This document shows, in pieces, positions 17,729 to 26,202 of a DNA stretch of 64,000 nt. Location: assembly GCA_963698775.1 (NCBI GenBank), contig CAVOSE010000038.1, positions 1 through 64,000 on the forward strand, read 5' to 3'. This DNA is from Thiohalocapsa sp963698775 (GTDB lineage Bacteria; Pseudomonadota; Gammaproteobacteria; Chromatiales; Chromatiaceae). The position numbers and the translations under genes were made by a program. Below the pieces are notes generated by a model that saw only the letters and a list, made by a program, of their open reading frames with translations, was not told where the DNA came from and did not search any database. Position 1 is the stretch's first letter. The number at the start of each line of letters is the position of its first letter.

Positions 17729-17872
17729 TCATCGCCGACGCGGGCTCACACTCCTGAGTTAGCGGCTGAGTTCGCGCGGGCTCAACCGCAGGGTTGGTGA
17801 ATCCCGGTCGGTGCCCCGTTGAATGCCGGTCCAATTCCAACGATTCTCCTTAGCGCTTTCTGACCTACCCCT

Positions 17873-18379
17873 ATGCAGGCGTCGTTATTGCATCTGTCAC
17901 GCTGCGACCTGATCGGCGACAACCCAAACGTCGGCGATCTGATGGGGCTGTGCGAGGAAAATTATCATGCACTGAAGCGGCTGGCGCCGGATCTTCGATC
18001 ATTGCGCGGGCCCTTTGTGTCTGGTGATGAAGGTGGCGCTGATCTGCTGCTGGAAGTGCGTGAGCAGGCACCGTTCACGACCATCTTTCGGCTCACGCAT
18101 CTGTTCTCGGCACCGCAGGACGTCGGTTGCTGGCGCCCCGACCCGGATGCCATGCTGCGTGCATATCATGATGCCGGTCAGGTCGAAGTGCTCGATTTGC
18201 GGCAGACCGCATTGCCGGTGTTCAACCACTACCGCTCTCCGGCGCTACAGGCGAAGTGGAAGGCCAATCTGTTCGTCGCCAAGTGGCTCAGTTATTGTCT
18301 ATCGCGTGGCCACCGTTTCCCGCCCGTAAAATGTCAGTCTGCCCTCAATAGTCAAAGGGAGCTGACACCCCTGCCTTGA
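17873..18379 (+). CDS. DUF1249 family protein (YqiB-like)
   Basis: The 168-aa protein matches the YqiB pattern. It has VGDLMGLCEENYHALKRLAP near residues 21-40, FTTIFRLTHLFS, WRPDPDAMLRAYHDAGQVEV and a C-terminal FVAKWLSYCLSRGHRFPP. In many gammaproteobacteria this gene lies near cpdA or nudF; here it follows thioredoxin. The biochemical function is unknown. The last 20 residues (SALNSQRELTPLP region) go beyond the usual family end and look like read-through into intergenic sequence, possibly after loss of the original stop. Confidence 0.8.
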   Translation: MQASLLHLSRCDLIGDNPNVGDLMGLCEENYHALKRLAPDLRSLRGPFVSGDEGGADLLLEVREQAPFTTIFRLTHLFSAPQDVGCWRPDPDAMLRAYHDAGQVEVLDLRQTALPVFNHYRSPALQAKWKANLFVAKWLSYCLSRGHRFPPVKCQSALNSQRELTPLP

Positions 18380-18755
18380 TTGAACGGCACTCTGATGGCG
18401 CCGTCGATTGTCCGCCAGATCGACGCTGATACTGCGTGATGTTGCCCCACGGCCCTTGCCGGGCCGTTTCAACCCCTTGACGCCGAGATTTAGCGCGTAA
18501 CCAAGACCGGGAACATTGCCGCGCCGGGGTTGACGAAGTGCAGAGGTCATCGGGGTCCCATGCTCGATGCCCTTGGACTTCCGACCCATCCCTGGTCTCG
18601 GCCCAGTCTCCGCGGAACCATGTGCCAAGCATGGCCCGAAAAAATGGCCAGCTAAAAACGACAGTTGGAAAAATTCTTGACGAATTTTCTTGACTATCGC
18701 GAATCTAAAACCAACTAGGACACTGGGAAAAGGCCGACAATCAAGGCGTACCACC
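18380..18755. other. Intergenic leader of iscR
   Basis: No gene is supported. Close to iscR the GC content drops and two TTGAC boxes occur (about 18676-18681 and 18688-18693), with AT-rich sequence after them. This suggests a sigma-70 promoter and possibly an IscR-controlled autoregulatory site, but no exact IscR consensus was identified. Confidence 0.4.
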
Positions 18756-19217
18756 ATGAGACTCTCAACCAAAGGTCGATATGCGGTGACGGCGATGCTG
18801 GATCTGGCGCTACATTCCGGCAAAGGACCGGTCACGCTAGCCGACATCTCCGTCAACCAGGGCATTTCTCTGTCCTATCTAGAACAACTATTTGCAGCGC
18901 TGCGAAACAAGCAACTGGTGCGGGGTATCCGCGGACCCGGGGGCGGTTACTACCTCGGCAAAAATGCGGCGGAAATCTCCATCGCCGATATCATTTGCGC
19001 TGTTGACGAATGGGTGGAATTCACCCGCTGCGGCGGCCGCGAAAACTGCCGTGACGGTCAACGCTGCCTGACCCACACCCTCTGGGACCAGCTCAGCGAT
19101 GAGATCTTTACCTTCCTCAGTGAAATCTCGCTCGCGGACTTGGTCGAGCGGGGCCAGCGTCCTGCGAAGTCGAATTCAGCCGATGAGTTATTGAATCGGA
19201 AGCAGAAAGCCGCTTGA
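18756..19217 (+). CDS. iscR: Rrf2-family Fe-S cluster regulator IscR
   Basis: This 153-aa regulator has the N-terminal winged helix MRLSTKGRYAVTAMLDLALH, the recognition region LADISVNQGISLSYLEQLFA and the wing GIRGPGGGYYLG. The three cluster-binding cysteines are in CGGRENCRDGQRCLTH, with the spacing of E. coli IscR (C92, C98, C104). It senses Fe-S cluster status and represses its own operon. The ATG at 18756 was chosen by homology. Unusually, no iscS/iscU genes follow: the next gene, prmB, is 514 bp away. It is therefore an orphan iscR, and the assembly genes must lie elsewhere. Confidence 0.9.
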   Translation: MRLSTKGRYAVTAMLDLALHSGKGPVTLADISVNQGISLSYLEQLFAALRNKQLVRGIRGPGGGYYLGKNAAEISIADIICAVDEWVEFTRCGGRENCRDGQRCLTHTLWDQLSDEIFTFLSEISLADLVERGQRPAKSNSADELLNRKQKAA

Positions 19218-19731
19218 ACGGCAGAGGTTGGGAGCGCCGACCTTCCAGTCGGCGTTTCACACCACCAGGCCGGATACGCTTGGCCGCGAGTCGATTGCGG
19301 CCCTCGTCACCCTCGCGGGCGGCACCTAGGGCGGCGCCGCTCGCTATCTGATCATGCTGCCGCTCAGGCAACCTGGCTAGGTGTCTGGTGGCTGAACACA
19401 TGTCGCTCATCTGAGTGGGGCTGCCGGCGCGTAAGCGAATCGCAGCCCAAACCCCCCCCGCTATCCAAAATTCGCCCTCAGAACGATCACGAGGACGCAC
19501 CTTCTCGGCTGGCGAGCGTCGCCATGTGCGATCCCGCCGGGGCCGGGCTGCAACTCGGCAAGACCTCAACTCGGGCCCGCGATATGGGCAGACCGTGACG
19601 CGGGTCAAGGATTAGTCTCGCTTCTGAAGCAAACGGGGCAATGATGCTATGCTTCGACGTCCGTTGTCGCGAAATGCGAAGACAGTCACGGGCTTCCGGC
19701 CCTGCGGCAGCGGCCACCGAGATCGTAGATC
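19218..19731. other. Intergenic region between iscR and prmB
   Basis: No convincing gene. A REP-like hairpin of the GGAGCGCCG family lies at 19229-19257 (GCCGAC...GTCGGC stem). The rest has short arginine-rich frames on both strands. Confidence 0.55.
19229..19257. repeat. REP-like unit (GGAGCGCCGAC...GTCGGCG)
   Basis: The stem GCGCCGAC/GTCGGCGT has a short CTTCCA loop and directly follows iscR. It resembles the units at 24470 and 33709 and could also help end iscR transcription, although no T-tract follows. Confidence 0.5.
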
Positions 19732-20682
19732 ATGCCAGCCAACACCGATGCTTTGCTGACCATTCAAGACCTGGTCCGTTGGGGCGCCTGCCGTTTCGTC
19801 GAAGCACGCCTCTTCTTTGGCCATGGCACCGACAATGCCTTCGATGAGGCGATCTGGCTGGTTGCGAGCGCCCTCCACATGCCAATCTCACGGATCGATG
19901 GCTATCGCGACTGCCGCGTCACGGCCGACGAACGCGGCACCGTGCTCGCGTTGCTGGAGCGGCGTATCAACGAACGCCGGCCCGCGGCGTACCTGACGGG
20001 TCAGACCTGGTTCGCGGGCTTGGAGCTCGTCGTCGATGACGCGGTCATGATCCCGCGCTCGCCACTGGCAGAGCTGATCTGCGACGGCTTCGAGCCTTGG
20101 ATGGACCCGAGCAGGATCGGCCGCGCGCTGGACCTGTGCACCGGCAGCGGCTGTCTCGGTATCGCGTTGGCCGCCCATCTCCCCGACGTTGACGTGGACC
20201 TGGCGGATGTCTCGCCGGCGGCTCTGCGCGTTGCCGCCCGCAATCGCGCGCTGCACGGCCTGGACGATCGCGTGCGCATCATCGAGTCCGATCTATTCGC
20301 CGGCATCCCCGAGCGCTTTTCGGCCCATGGGCTCGACACGGCCTATGACGTCATCGTTTCCAATCCCCCGTATGTTGGTGTTGAGGAGATGGAGTCGCTG
20401 CCGGCGGAATATCGCCACGAACCACGACTGGCGCTGGCCGCCGGCGAGAACGGGCTCGACTTGGTGCTGCGCATCCTCCGCGATGCGCCGGATTATCTCG
20501 CCGACGACGGCATCCTCGTGGTCGAGGTCGGCAACACTGCCGAGGAGTTGCAGCATCGGTTTCGTGACGTGCCCTTCACCTGGCTCGACTTCGAGCGTGG
20601 CGGTGAAGGCGTGTTTCTGCTAAGCCGTGAGCAGCTGGTTCACGATCACCCGAAGTTTTCGGAGGCCGTGGCGGACCTATGA
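19732..20682 (+). CDS. prmB: Ribosomal protein L3 N5-glutamine methyltransferase PrmB
   Basis: The 316-aa enzyme methylates a glutamine of ribosomal protein L3. The N-terminal helical domain has the PrmB hallmark LFFGHGTDNAFDEAIWLV near residues 27-44. The SAM site is LDLCTGSGCLGIALA near 131-145, and the catalytic motif is VSNPPYVGVEEM near 205-216. DPRS-like segments (AEYRHEPRLALAAGENGLDL) follow. Its length agrees with E. coli PrmB (310 aa). It appears monocistronic; hemN follows after 117 bp. Confidence 0.93.
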   Translation: MPANTDALLTIQDLVRWGACRFVEARLFFGHGTDNAFDEAIWLVASALHMPISRIDGYRDCRVTADERGTVLALLERRINERRPAAYLTGQTWFAGLELVVDDAVMIPRSPLAELICDGFEPWMDPSRIGRALDLCTGSGCLGIALAAHLPDVDVDLADVSPAALRVAARNRALHGLDDRVRIIESDLFAGIPERFSAHGLDTAYDVIVSNPPYVGVEEMESLPAEYRHEPRLALAAGENGLDLVLRILRDAPDYLADDGILVVEVGNTAEELQHRFRDVPFTWLDFERGGEGVFLLSREQLVHDHPKFSEAVADL

Positions 20683-20756
20683 GCCTTAGACGGACGAGAG
20701 CGACAAGCACAGGGCGACGGGCAAAGAGCGCCGAACAGATCCCATTCCACACCTTG

Positions 20757-20770
20757 TTGAAACAGATCAA
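20757..20770 (+). promoter_or_regulatory. Possible FNR/ANR box upstream of hemN
   Basis: TTGAAACAGATCAA differs from the FNR consensus TTGAT-N4-ATCAA at one base. It lies 30-40 bases before the hemN start. FNR control would suit an oxygen-independent enzyme. The short distance to the start codon is unusual for activation. Confidence 0.35.
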
Positions 20771-20799
20771 TGAGACCCACCGCCGTGGGCTCGAGGTAG

Positions 20800-22281
20800 A
20801 TGAAGACGATGCTTGACACCACCACCCCCACCAACGGCGACAATGACGCCCATCGGCCCGCCAACCAGGGTTCCACGCCCATCGCCGGGCAGGCCGCCGA
20901 TCAGCAGACCGTATTTGATCTGGATCTGATCAAGCGCTACGACCAGAGCGGCCCGCGCTACACGTCGTATCCAACCGCGGTGGAGTTCGACCCGGCCTTT
21001 GATGCCGAGCGTTACGCCCAGGTCTGCCGGGACAGCAACGCCAGTGGGCGCCCGCTGTCGCTGTACTTCCATATCCCATTCTGCGACACGGTCTGCTTTT
21101 ACTGTGCCTGCAATAAGATCGCGACCAAGGATCGCAGCATGGCGCAGCCCTACCTGGACCGCGTCTACAAGGAATTGGCCATGCAGTCGGCGTTGTTCGA
21201 CGACAGTCGCGTCGTCGAGCAACTGCACTGGGGCGGCGGCACGCCCACCTTCATCAGCCAGGCGCAGATGCGCGAGCTGATGGACCAGACACGCAAGCAC
21301 TTCAAGCTCGCCGACGACGAGCACGGCGAGTTTTCGATCGAGATCGACCCGCGCGAGGCCCGCGGCGACACCGTCAAGCTGTTGCGCGAGATCGGCTTCA
21401 ACCGTATGAGCTTGGGCGTGCAAGACTTCGACGATCGGGTGCAAAAGGCGGTCAACCGCATCCAGACCGAGGCAGAGACCATGGAGGTGCTGCAGGCCGC
21501 GCGCGACGAGGGCTTCCGCTCCATTAGCATCGACCTGATTTACGGCCTGCCGTATCAAACCGTGGAAGGCTTCATGGCCACCCTGGAGCGGATTATCGAG
21601 GTCAACCCGGACCGGCTGTCGGTGTTCAACTATGCCCACTTGCCGAGCCGCTTCAAGCCCCAGCGGCGCATCGCCGACGACGATCTGCCGCGTCCGGAGG
21701 TCAAGCTTGACATCCTGCAGGCCACCACCGAACGTCTGACCAACGCCGGCTGGCTCTACATCGGCATGGATCACTTCGCCCGCCCCGACGACGAGTTGGC
21801 CTTGGCGCAGCGCGACGGCACCCTGTATCGCAACTTCCAGGGCTACTCGACCCATGCCGACTGCGATCTGATCGGCATCGGCGTCACCTCCATCGGCAAA
21901 GTCGCCAACACCTACGGCCAGAACCGCCGCGAGCTCGATAGCTATTACGAAGACATCGACAGCGGCCGGCTGCCGGTCTTCCGCGGCATCGAGCTGAATC
22001 GCGACGACGAACTCCGGCGCGATGTCATCACCCGGCTGATCTGCAATTTCCGGCTGGACTTCGCCGACGTGGAACGGCGTTGGGAGATCGACTTCAGCGA
22101 CTATTTCGCCGACAGTCTGCCCAAACTCGACGGCATGGTCGGCGACGGTCTGTTGGAGGTCGACGCCACCGGCATCCGCGTGCTGCCCAAGGGGCGGCTG
22201 TTGATCCGCAATATCTGCATGGCCTTCGACGCCTATCTGGCGGCCAAGCAGGGGCCGGTGGGCTTCTCCAAGGTCATCTGA
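20800..22281 (+). CDS. hemN: Oxygen-independent coproporphyrinogen III oxidase
   Basis: The 493-aa radical SAM enzyme decarboxylates coproporphyrinogen III to protoporphyrinogen IX without oxygen, a heme and bacteriochlorophyll step. The cluster motif is FHIPFCDTVCFYCACNK (C-x3-C-x2-C plus the extra C) near residues 87-103. GGGTPTFIS, FSIEIDPRE, GVQDFDDRVQKAVNR and STHADCDLIGIGVTSIG follow, all typical of HemN rather than HemW. The first 45 residues (polar, rich in N, D, T) are longer than in E. coli HemN. ATG codons at 20800 and 20809 are both possible. A possible FNR box lies just upstream. Confidence 0.94.
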   Translation: MKTMLDTTTPTNGDNDAHRPANQGSTPIAGQAADQQTVFDLDLIKRYDQSGPRYTSYPTAVEFDPAFDAERYAQVCRDSNASGRPLSLYFHIPFCDTVCFYCACNKIATKDRSMAQPYLDRVYKELAMQSALFDDSRVVEQLHWGGGTPTFISQAQMRELMDQTRKHFKLADDEHGEFSIEIDPREARGDTVKLLREIGFNRMSLGVQDFDDRVQKAVNRIQTEAETMEVLQAARDEGFRSISIDLIYGLPYQTVEGFMATLERIIEVNPDRLSVFNYAHLPSRFKPQRRIADDDLPRPEVKLDILQATTERLTNAGWLYIGMDHFARPDDELALAQRDGTLYRNFQGYSTHADCDLIGIGVTSIGKVANTYGQNRRELDSYYEDIDSGRLPVFRGIELNRDDELRRDVITRLICNFRLDFADVERRWEIDFSDYFADSLPKLDGMVGDGLLEVDATGIRVLPKGRLLIRNICMAFDAYLAAKQGPVGFSKVI

Positions 22282-22294
22282 GGCGCGCTCTGTG

Positions 22295-23938
22295 ATGGGG
22301 TCGACTTCGAGCGCCGGCGCCGTCCCGCATGAGGACGTCGGCGAGACAGGGAGTCTTGCCGGTGGCGACGGTGCCGATCTGCCGGCTCTGTTTCGCCGCA
22401 GCGCTGCCGCCCATTGCGATGCGCCGGCCATCTTCGCCGATGCAATCACCTGGACCTATTCGGCGCTCGATACGGCTTCCGACGGTGTTGCTGCATCTCT
22501 CGCCGCGCGCGGCGTCGTGCCCGGCGAGCGCGTCGCGCTCTACTGTCCGAACGGCGCCGAGTTCGTTGTCGCCTATCTCGGCATCCTCAAGGCCGGCGCC
22601 ATCGTGGTGCCGATCAATCTGCTGCTGAATCCTCACGAAATCGGGTTCATGCTGCGCGACGCCGGCGTGCGGGGGCTGTTCTTTCACGCCGCCTTTGCCG
22701 AGCAGGCTGCCAAGGCCCTGGCCGATGCGCCGGTCGTCCAGTGGCGGATCGGTATCTGCCTGGAGCACGACAGCGGCGCCGCCGATGACTATCTGCACCA
22801 GCTAATCGAAACGAGTCCGGCGGTGCCAGTGCAGATTGATCCTGCCAACGCTGCCGCCGTCATCCTCTATACCTCCGGCACCACCGGTCGGCCCAAAGGC
22901 GCGGTATTGACCCACGCCAACCTGGCCAGCAACGCCCGGGCGGTTGCGGAGGCGCTGGACCTGGAGCCCGCCACCGATCGCCTGCTGGTGGTGTTGCCGA
23001 TGTTCCATGCCTTTGCCGGCACGGTCGGCATCTTGACGCCGCTGCTTGCCGGCGCCGCGCTGGTGCCGGTGCCGCGCTTCGATCCCCAAGCTATCACTCA
23101 AGCCGTCGACACGCACCATGCAACCATCTTTCTCGGCGTGCCGAGTCTGTATGCGGTGCTGATGCGACTCAACGACGCCCAGGTGGCGGAATGGCGCAGC
23201 GTGCGCCTGTGCATCTCCGGCGGCGCCGCATTGCCGCTGGCGCTGCTGCAGGCATTCGAGCAACGCTTCGGGGTGCCCATGCTGGAGGGTGACGGTCCCA
23301 CCGAGTGCGGACCGGTGACGGCGGTGAATCGACCGGAGGGGCCGCGCAAGCCTGGATCCATCGGTCCGCCGATTCCCGGCGTCGAGATGCGCATTGCCGA
23401 CCCTGCGGGCAACTGGCTGCCGGATGGCGAGCACGGCGAGGTCTGCGTGCGCGGCCCCAGCGTGATGCGCGGTTATTGGAACCTTCCGGAAGAGACCGCT
23501 CAGAGCTTCTTTGGCGATTGGTTCCGCACCGGCGATGTGGGCTGGCGCGATGCCGACGGCTGCTTCTACCTGGTGGATCGCATCAAGGACCTGATCATCA
23601 GCAACGGCATCAATGTCTACCCTCGCATCATCGAGGAGCAACTGGTGCGGCATCCCAATGTTGCCGAGGCGGCGGTGGTGGGCGAGCCGCATCGCATTCA
23701 TGGCGAGATCCCGATCGCTTATGTCACGTCGGCGCTCGAGCAGCGGGCCGACGCCGCGGAGCTGAAGGCCTGGTGTCGGCAGCACCTAGGCAGCCACGAG
23801 ATCCCGCGCCGCATTGAGGTGGTGGATGCGTTGCCGAAGAATGCCGCCGGCAAGATCCTGAAGCGCGAACTGCGCCGTGCTGGCGAGGTCGAGCGTGGCG
23901 TCGCCGACCTTAACGGCTCCACAACCCCGGAAAGGTGA
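22295..23938 (+). CDS. AMP-forming acyl-CoA ligase (FadD-like)
   Basis: This 547-aa member of the ANL superfamily has the P-loop ILYTSGTTGRPKGAVLTH near residues 190-207. The aromatic/GxP motif is LEGDGPTECGPVTAVN near 330-345, with GDWFRTGDVGWRDADGCFY and VDRIKDLIISNGINVYPRIIEE following. The C-terminal catalytic lysine lies in LPKNAAGKILKREL. It activates a carboxylic acid, probably a fatty acid, to acyl-CoA via acyl-AMP. The GTG at 22292 directly precedes the ATG used here. The gene begins 13 bp after hemN and is followed closely by the RimB-like gene, so the three may form one transcript. Confidence 0.88.
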   Translation: MGSTSSAGAVPHEDVGETGSLAGGDGADLPALFRRSAAAHCDAPAIFADAITWTYSALDTASDGVAASLAARGVVPGERVALYCPNGAEFVVAYLGILKAGAIVVPINLLLNPHEIGFMLRDAGVRGLFFHAAFAEQAAKALADAPVVQWRIGICLEHDSGAADDYLHQLIETSPAVPVQIDPANAAAVILYTSGTTGRPKGAVLTHANLASNARAVAEALDLEPATDRLLVVLPMFHAFAGTVGILTPLLAGAALVPVPRFDPQAITQAVDTHHATIFLGVPSLYAVLMRLNDAQVAEWRSVRLCISGGAALPLALLQAFEQRFGVPMLEGDGPTECGPVTAVNRPEGPRKPGSIGPPIPGVEMRIADPAGNWLPDGEHGEVCVRGPSVMRGYWNLPEETAQSFFGDWFRTGDVGWRDADGCFYLVDRIKDLIISNGINVYPRIIEEQLVRHPNVAEAAVVGEPHRIHGEIPIAYVTSALEQRADAAELKAWCRQHLGSHEIPRRIEVVDALPKNAAGKILKRELRRAGEVERGVADLNGSTTPER

Positions 23939-23946
23939 AAACGAAT

Positions 23947-24405
23947 ATGTCCGAGTCGTTGCTGACCCTGGGCTGGCGCGAATGGGTCGGTCTGCCGACA
24001 TTGCAGCTGCCGGCGATCAAGTGCAAGGTCGACACCGGAGCGCGCACGTCCGCGCTGCACGCCTTCGAGGTCGAGACCGAACGCCGTGGCGATGTCGAGA
24101 TCGTCTGTTTCGCGGTGCATCCGGTGCAGGATCGCGACGACATCGTCGTGCGCTGTGAGGCACCGTTGTTGGAGCGACGCACCGTCACCGACTCTGGCGG
24201 CCATCGCGAGCAGCGCTGCGTGATCGTCACTGATCTGATGGTGGCGGAACAGCGCTGGCCGGTGGAGCTAACCCTGACCGACCGCGACACCATGCGCTTT
24301 CGCATGTTGCTCGGACGCACCGCGTTGGCCGGGCGTGCCGTCGTTGACCCCCAGCGCTCCTTCCTGACCGGTCGACGCACGCCGGATTATTCTGCGATCG
24401 CCTGA
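23947..24405 (+). CDS. RimB-like retropepsin-fold protease (putative ATP-dependent zinc protease family)
   Basis: The 152-aa protein has the family signature LGWREWVGLPTL at the N-terminus, then IKCKVDTGARTSALHA near residues 21-36, where DTGA is the aspartic-protease-like catalytic motif. RFRMLLGRTAL and the C-terminal FLTGRRTPDYSAIA follow. In Pseudomonas the related RimB trims poly-glutamate tails that RimK adds to ribosomal protein S6. No rimK is present in this window. The ATG at 23947 has a GGAAAGG ribosome site; a GTG four codons upstream overlaps the ligase stop and is an alternative start. Confidence 0.85.
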   Translation: MSESLLTLGWREWVGLPTLQLPAIKCKVDTGARTSALHAFEVETERRGDVEIVCFAVHPVQDRDDIVVRCEAPLLERRTVTDSGGHREQRCVIVTDLMVAEQRWPVELTLTDRDTMRFRMLLGRTALAGRAVVDPQRSFLTGRRTPDYSAIA

Positions 24406-24469
24406 CTTCGGCCTGCACGCTGGCCCTTCTTGCCCCAGCCTCCGCTGGCGGGAAACCAATCTACGGCAG

Positions 24470-24498
24470 GCAGCGCCGGATTTTCAACCGGCGCTCCC
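24470..24498. repeat. REP-like unit (GCGCCGGATTTTCAACCGGCGC)
   Basis: The stem GCGCCGG(A)/CCGGCGC has a TTTTCAA loop and lies between the convergent RimB-like and metK genes. It could also block read-through from both sides. It is the same family as the units at 33709-33767. Confidence 0.6.
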
Positions 24499-24544
24499 CG
24501 TATCGCCCCGGCACCGACTGTGCGGGGCGGTTGGCTGCTGTGGA

Positions 24545-25711
24545 TCAGAGACCGGCGTCGGCGCGCAGCGCGTTGGCCTTGTCGGTGCGTTCCCAGGTGA
24601 ACTCCGGCTCGCTGCGGCCGAAGTGGCCGTTGGCGGCGGTGGCGCGGTAGATCGGGCGTAGCAGGTCGAGCATCTGGATGATGCCCTTCGGCCGCAGGTC
24701 GAAGTGGGCGCGGATCAGGTCTTCGATGCGGCCCTCATCGATCTTGGCGGTGCCGAAGGCGTCGACGTGGATCGAGACCGGCTGCGCGATACCGATGGCG
24801 TAGGCGAGCTGGACCTCGCACTTGTCCGCCAGCCCAGCGGCGACGATGTTCTTGGCCACGTAGCGGGCGGCATAGGCGGCCGAGCGGTCGACCTTGCTCG
24901 GGTCCTTGCCGGAGAAGGCACCGCCGCCGTGGCGACCGACGCCGCCGTAGGTGTCGACGATGATCTTGCGCCCGGTCAGACCGCAGTCGCCGACCGGGCC
25001 GCCAATGACGAAGCGACCGGTGGGGTTGATAAAGAACTTGGCGTCCTTCGCTAGCATCGCCTGGGGGATGACCGGGTTGATGATCGTCTCCATGACTGCC
25101 TCTTGCAGCGCGTCGTGGCTGATCTCTTCGGCATGCTGGGTGGACAGCACCACGGCCTCGATGGCGACGGGGGTGTTGCCCTCATAGCGAACCGAGACCT
25201 GGGACTTCACGTCCGGGCGCAGCCAGTCAAGCTCGCCGGACTTGCGCACGGTGGCTTGGCGCTTGGTGAGCTGATGCGCGAGTTGGATCGGCATCGGCAT
25301 CAGCGCCTCGGTCTCATTGGTGGCGTAGCCGTACATCAGGCCCTGGTCGCCGGCGCCCTGGTCGAGGTCGATGCCGGTGCCTTCATTGACGCCTTGGGCA
25401 ATGTCCGGCGACTGCTTATCCAGCGCGATCAGCACTGCGCAGGCCTTGCCGTCGAAGCCCATCTTGCCGTCGTTGTAGCCGATATCGCAGATCGTGTCGC
25501 GCACCACCTGGGTGTAGTCGACCACGGCCTTGGAGGTGATTTCACCGGAGACGACCGCCATGCCGGTATTGAGCATGGTCTCGCAGGCGACGCGCGAGGT
25601 CGGGTCCTGGGCGAGCAGGGCGTCGAGGATGGCGTCTGAGACGTTGTCGGCGACCTTGTCCGGATGGCCCTCGCCCACGGATTCTGACGAGACCAGGTAA
25701 CTGCGTGCCAT
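24545..25711 (-). CDS. metK: S-adenosylmethionine synthase
   Basis: The 388-aa enzyme makes SAM from methionine and ATP. Signatures seen are SESVGEGHPDKVADNVSDAI near residues 9-28, the GAGDQGLMYGYA hexapeptide motif near 117-128, and GGGAFSGKDPSKVDRSAAY near 261-279. Length and ends match the family. The gene is monocistronic on the minus strand with a 490-bp upstream region. No known SAM-binding riboswitch pattern was recognised in that leader. Confidence 0.97.
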   Translation of the reverse strand: MARSYLVSSESVGEGHPDKVADNVSDAILDALLAQDPTSRVACETMLNTGMAVVSGEITSKAVVDYTQVVRDTICDIGYNDGKMGFDGKACAVLIALDKQSPDIAQGVNEGTGIDLDQGAGDQGLMYGYATNETEALMPMPIQLAHQLTKRQATVRKSGELDWLRPDVKSQVSVRYEGNTPVAIEAVVLSTQHAEEISHDALQEAVMETIINPVIPQAMLAKDAKFFINPTGRFVIGGPVGDCGLTGRKIIVDTYGGVGRHGGGAFSGKDPSKVDRSAAYAARYVAKNIVAAGLADKCEVQLAYAIGIAQPVSIHVDAFGTAKIDEGRIEDLIRAHFDLRPKGIIQMLDLLRPIYRATAANGHFGRSEPEFTWERTDKANALRADAGL

Positions 25712-26202
25712 AGAGGTTCCTTCGGATTCAGATTGAAAGTGGCGGGTTGTCGCGTTGTGACGGCAATCGACGCACTGGGGGCTGGAAATCTGTCGTTGGC
25801 GCCGACCTGCCCATGTCGGGGAGATGGCGGCGTGACGGTTGTGTGATGCGTTTCGGGGCGCGCCCCATTTCGGCGCCGAGCAACCCTGAGCGGCGTTTGC
25901 GGGGGCGCATGATACCGCAATTAAGCGGGCCGATGCGCCGGCGATTCAACGGCTGGCTGGTGTTCGGCAGGTCTTGCCGAAGTGACCACTAGCGAGGCGC
26001 CCCTCAGGCCGACGAGTCGCGATCACGGGGATCGGTATCGGTATCGGTATCGGTATCGAAATCGATATCGTAGCGAGTGACTCGATCCCGATTTCGATTT
26101 GGATGGGCCGCGCCAGTCCGATGCCGCATCGCGGCTTCACTCATCTGCAAGCATTTTCCGCCCTCAAGCAATATAGGCCCGGACAGGCAGCGGCCCACGC
26201 GC
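25712..26202. other. Intergenic region upstream of metK
   Basis: No gene is supported. It holds GC-rich inverted repeats near 25855-25890 (GGGGCGCGCCCC) within the probable metK leader and a hexanucleotide tract at 26031-26070. The metK promoter should lie in the right part; a TATCAT-like -10 is possible near 25910 on the minus strand. Confidence 0.5.
26031..26070. repeat. Hexanucleotide microsatellite (ATCGGT)n
   Basis: Four perfect ATCGGT units are followed by ATCGAA, ATCGAT and ATCG. The tract is non-coding and lies between metK and the symporter gene. It may be prone to slippage. Confidence 0.7.

Noticed and set aside
20767..22449. 560-codon open frame on the minus strand
   Set aside because: It lies antisense to hemN, whose radical SAM motifs are unmistakable. 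The antisense product is a GC-skew shadow without motifs.
25712..25980. Possible SAM riboswitch in the metK leader
   Set aside because: GC-rich inverted repeats exist, but no conserved core of the SAM-I, SAM-II or SAM-IV types was recognised.
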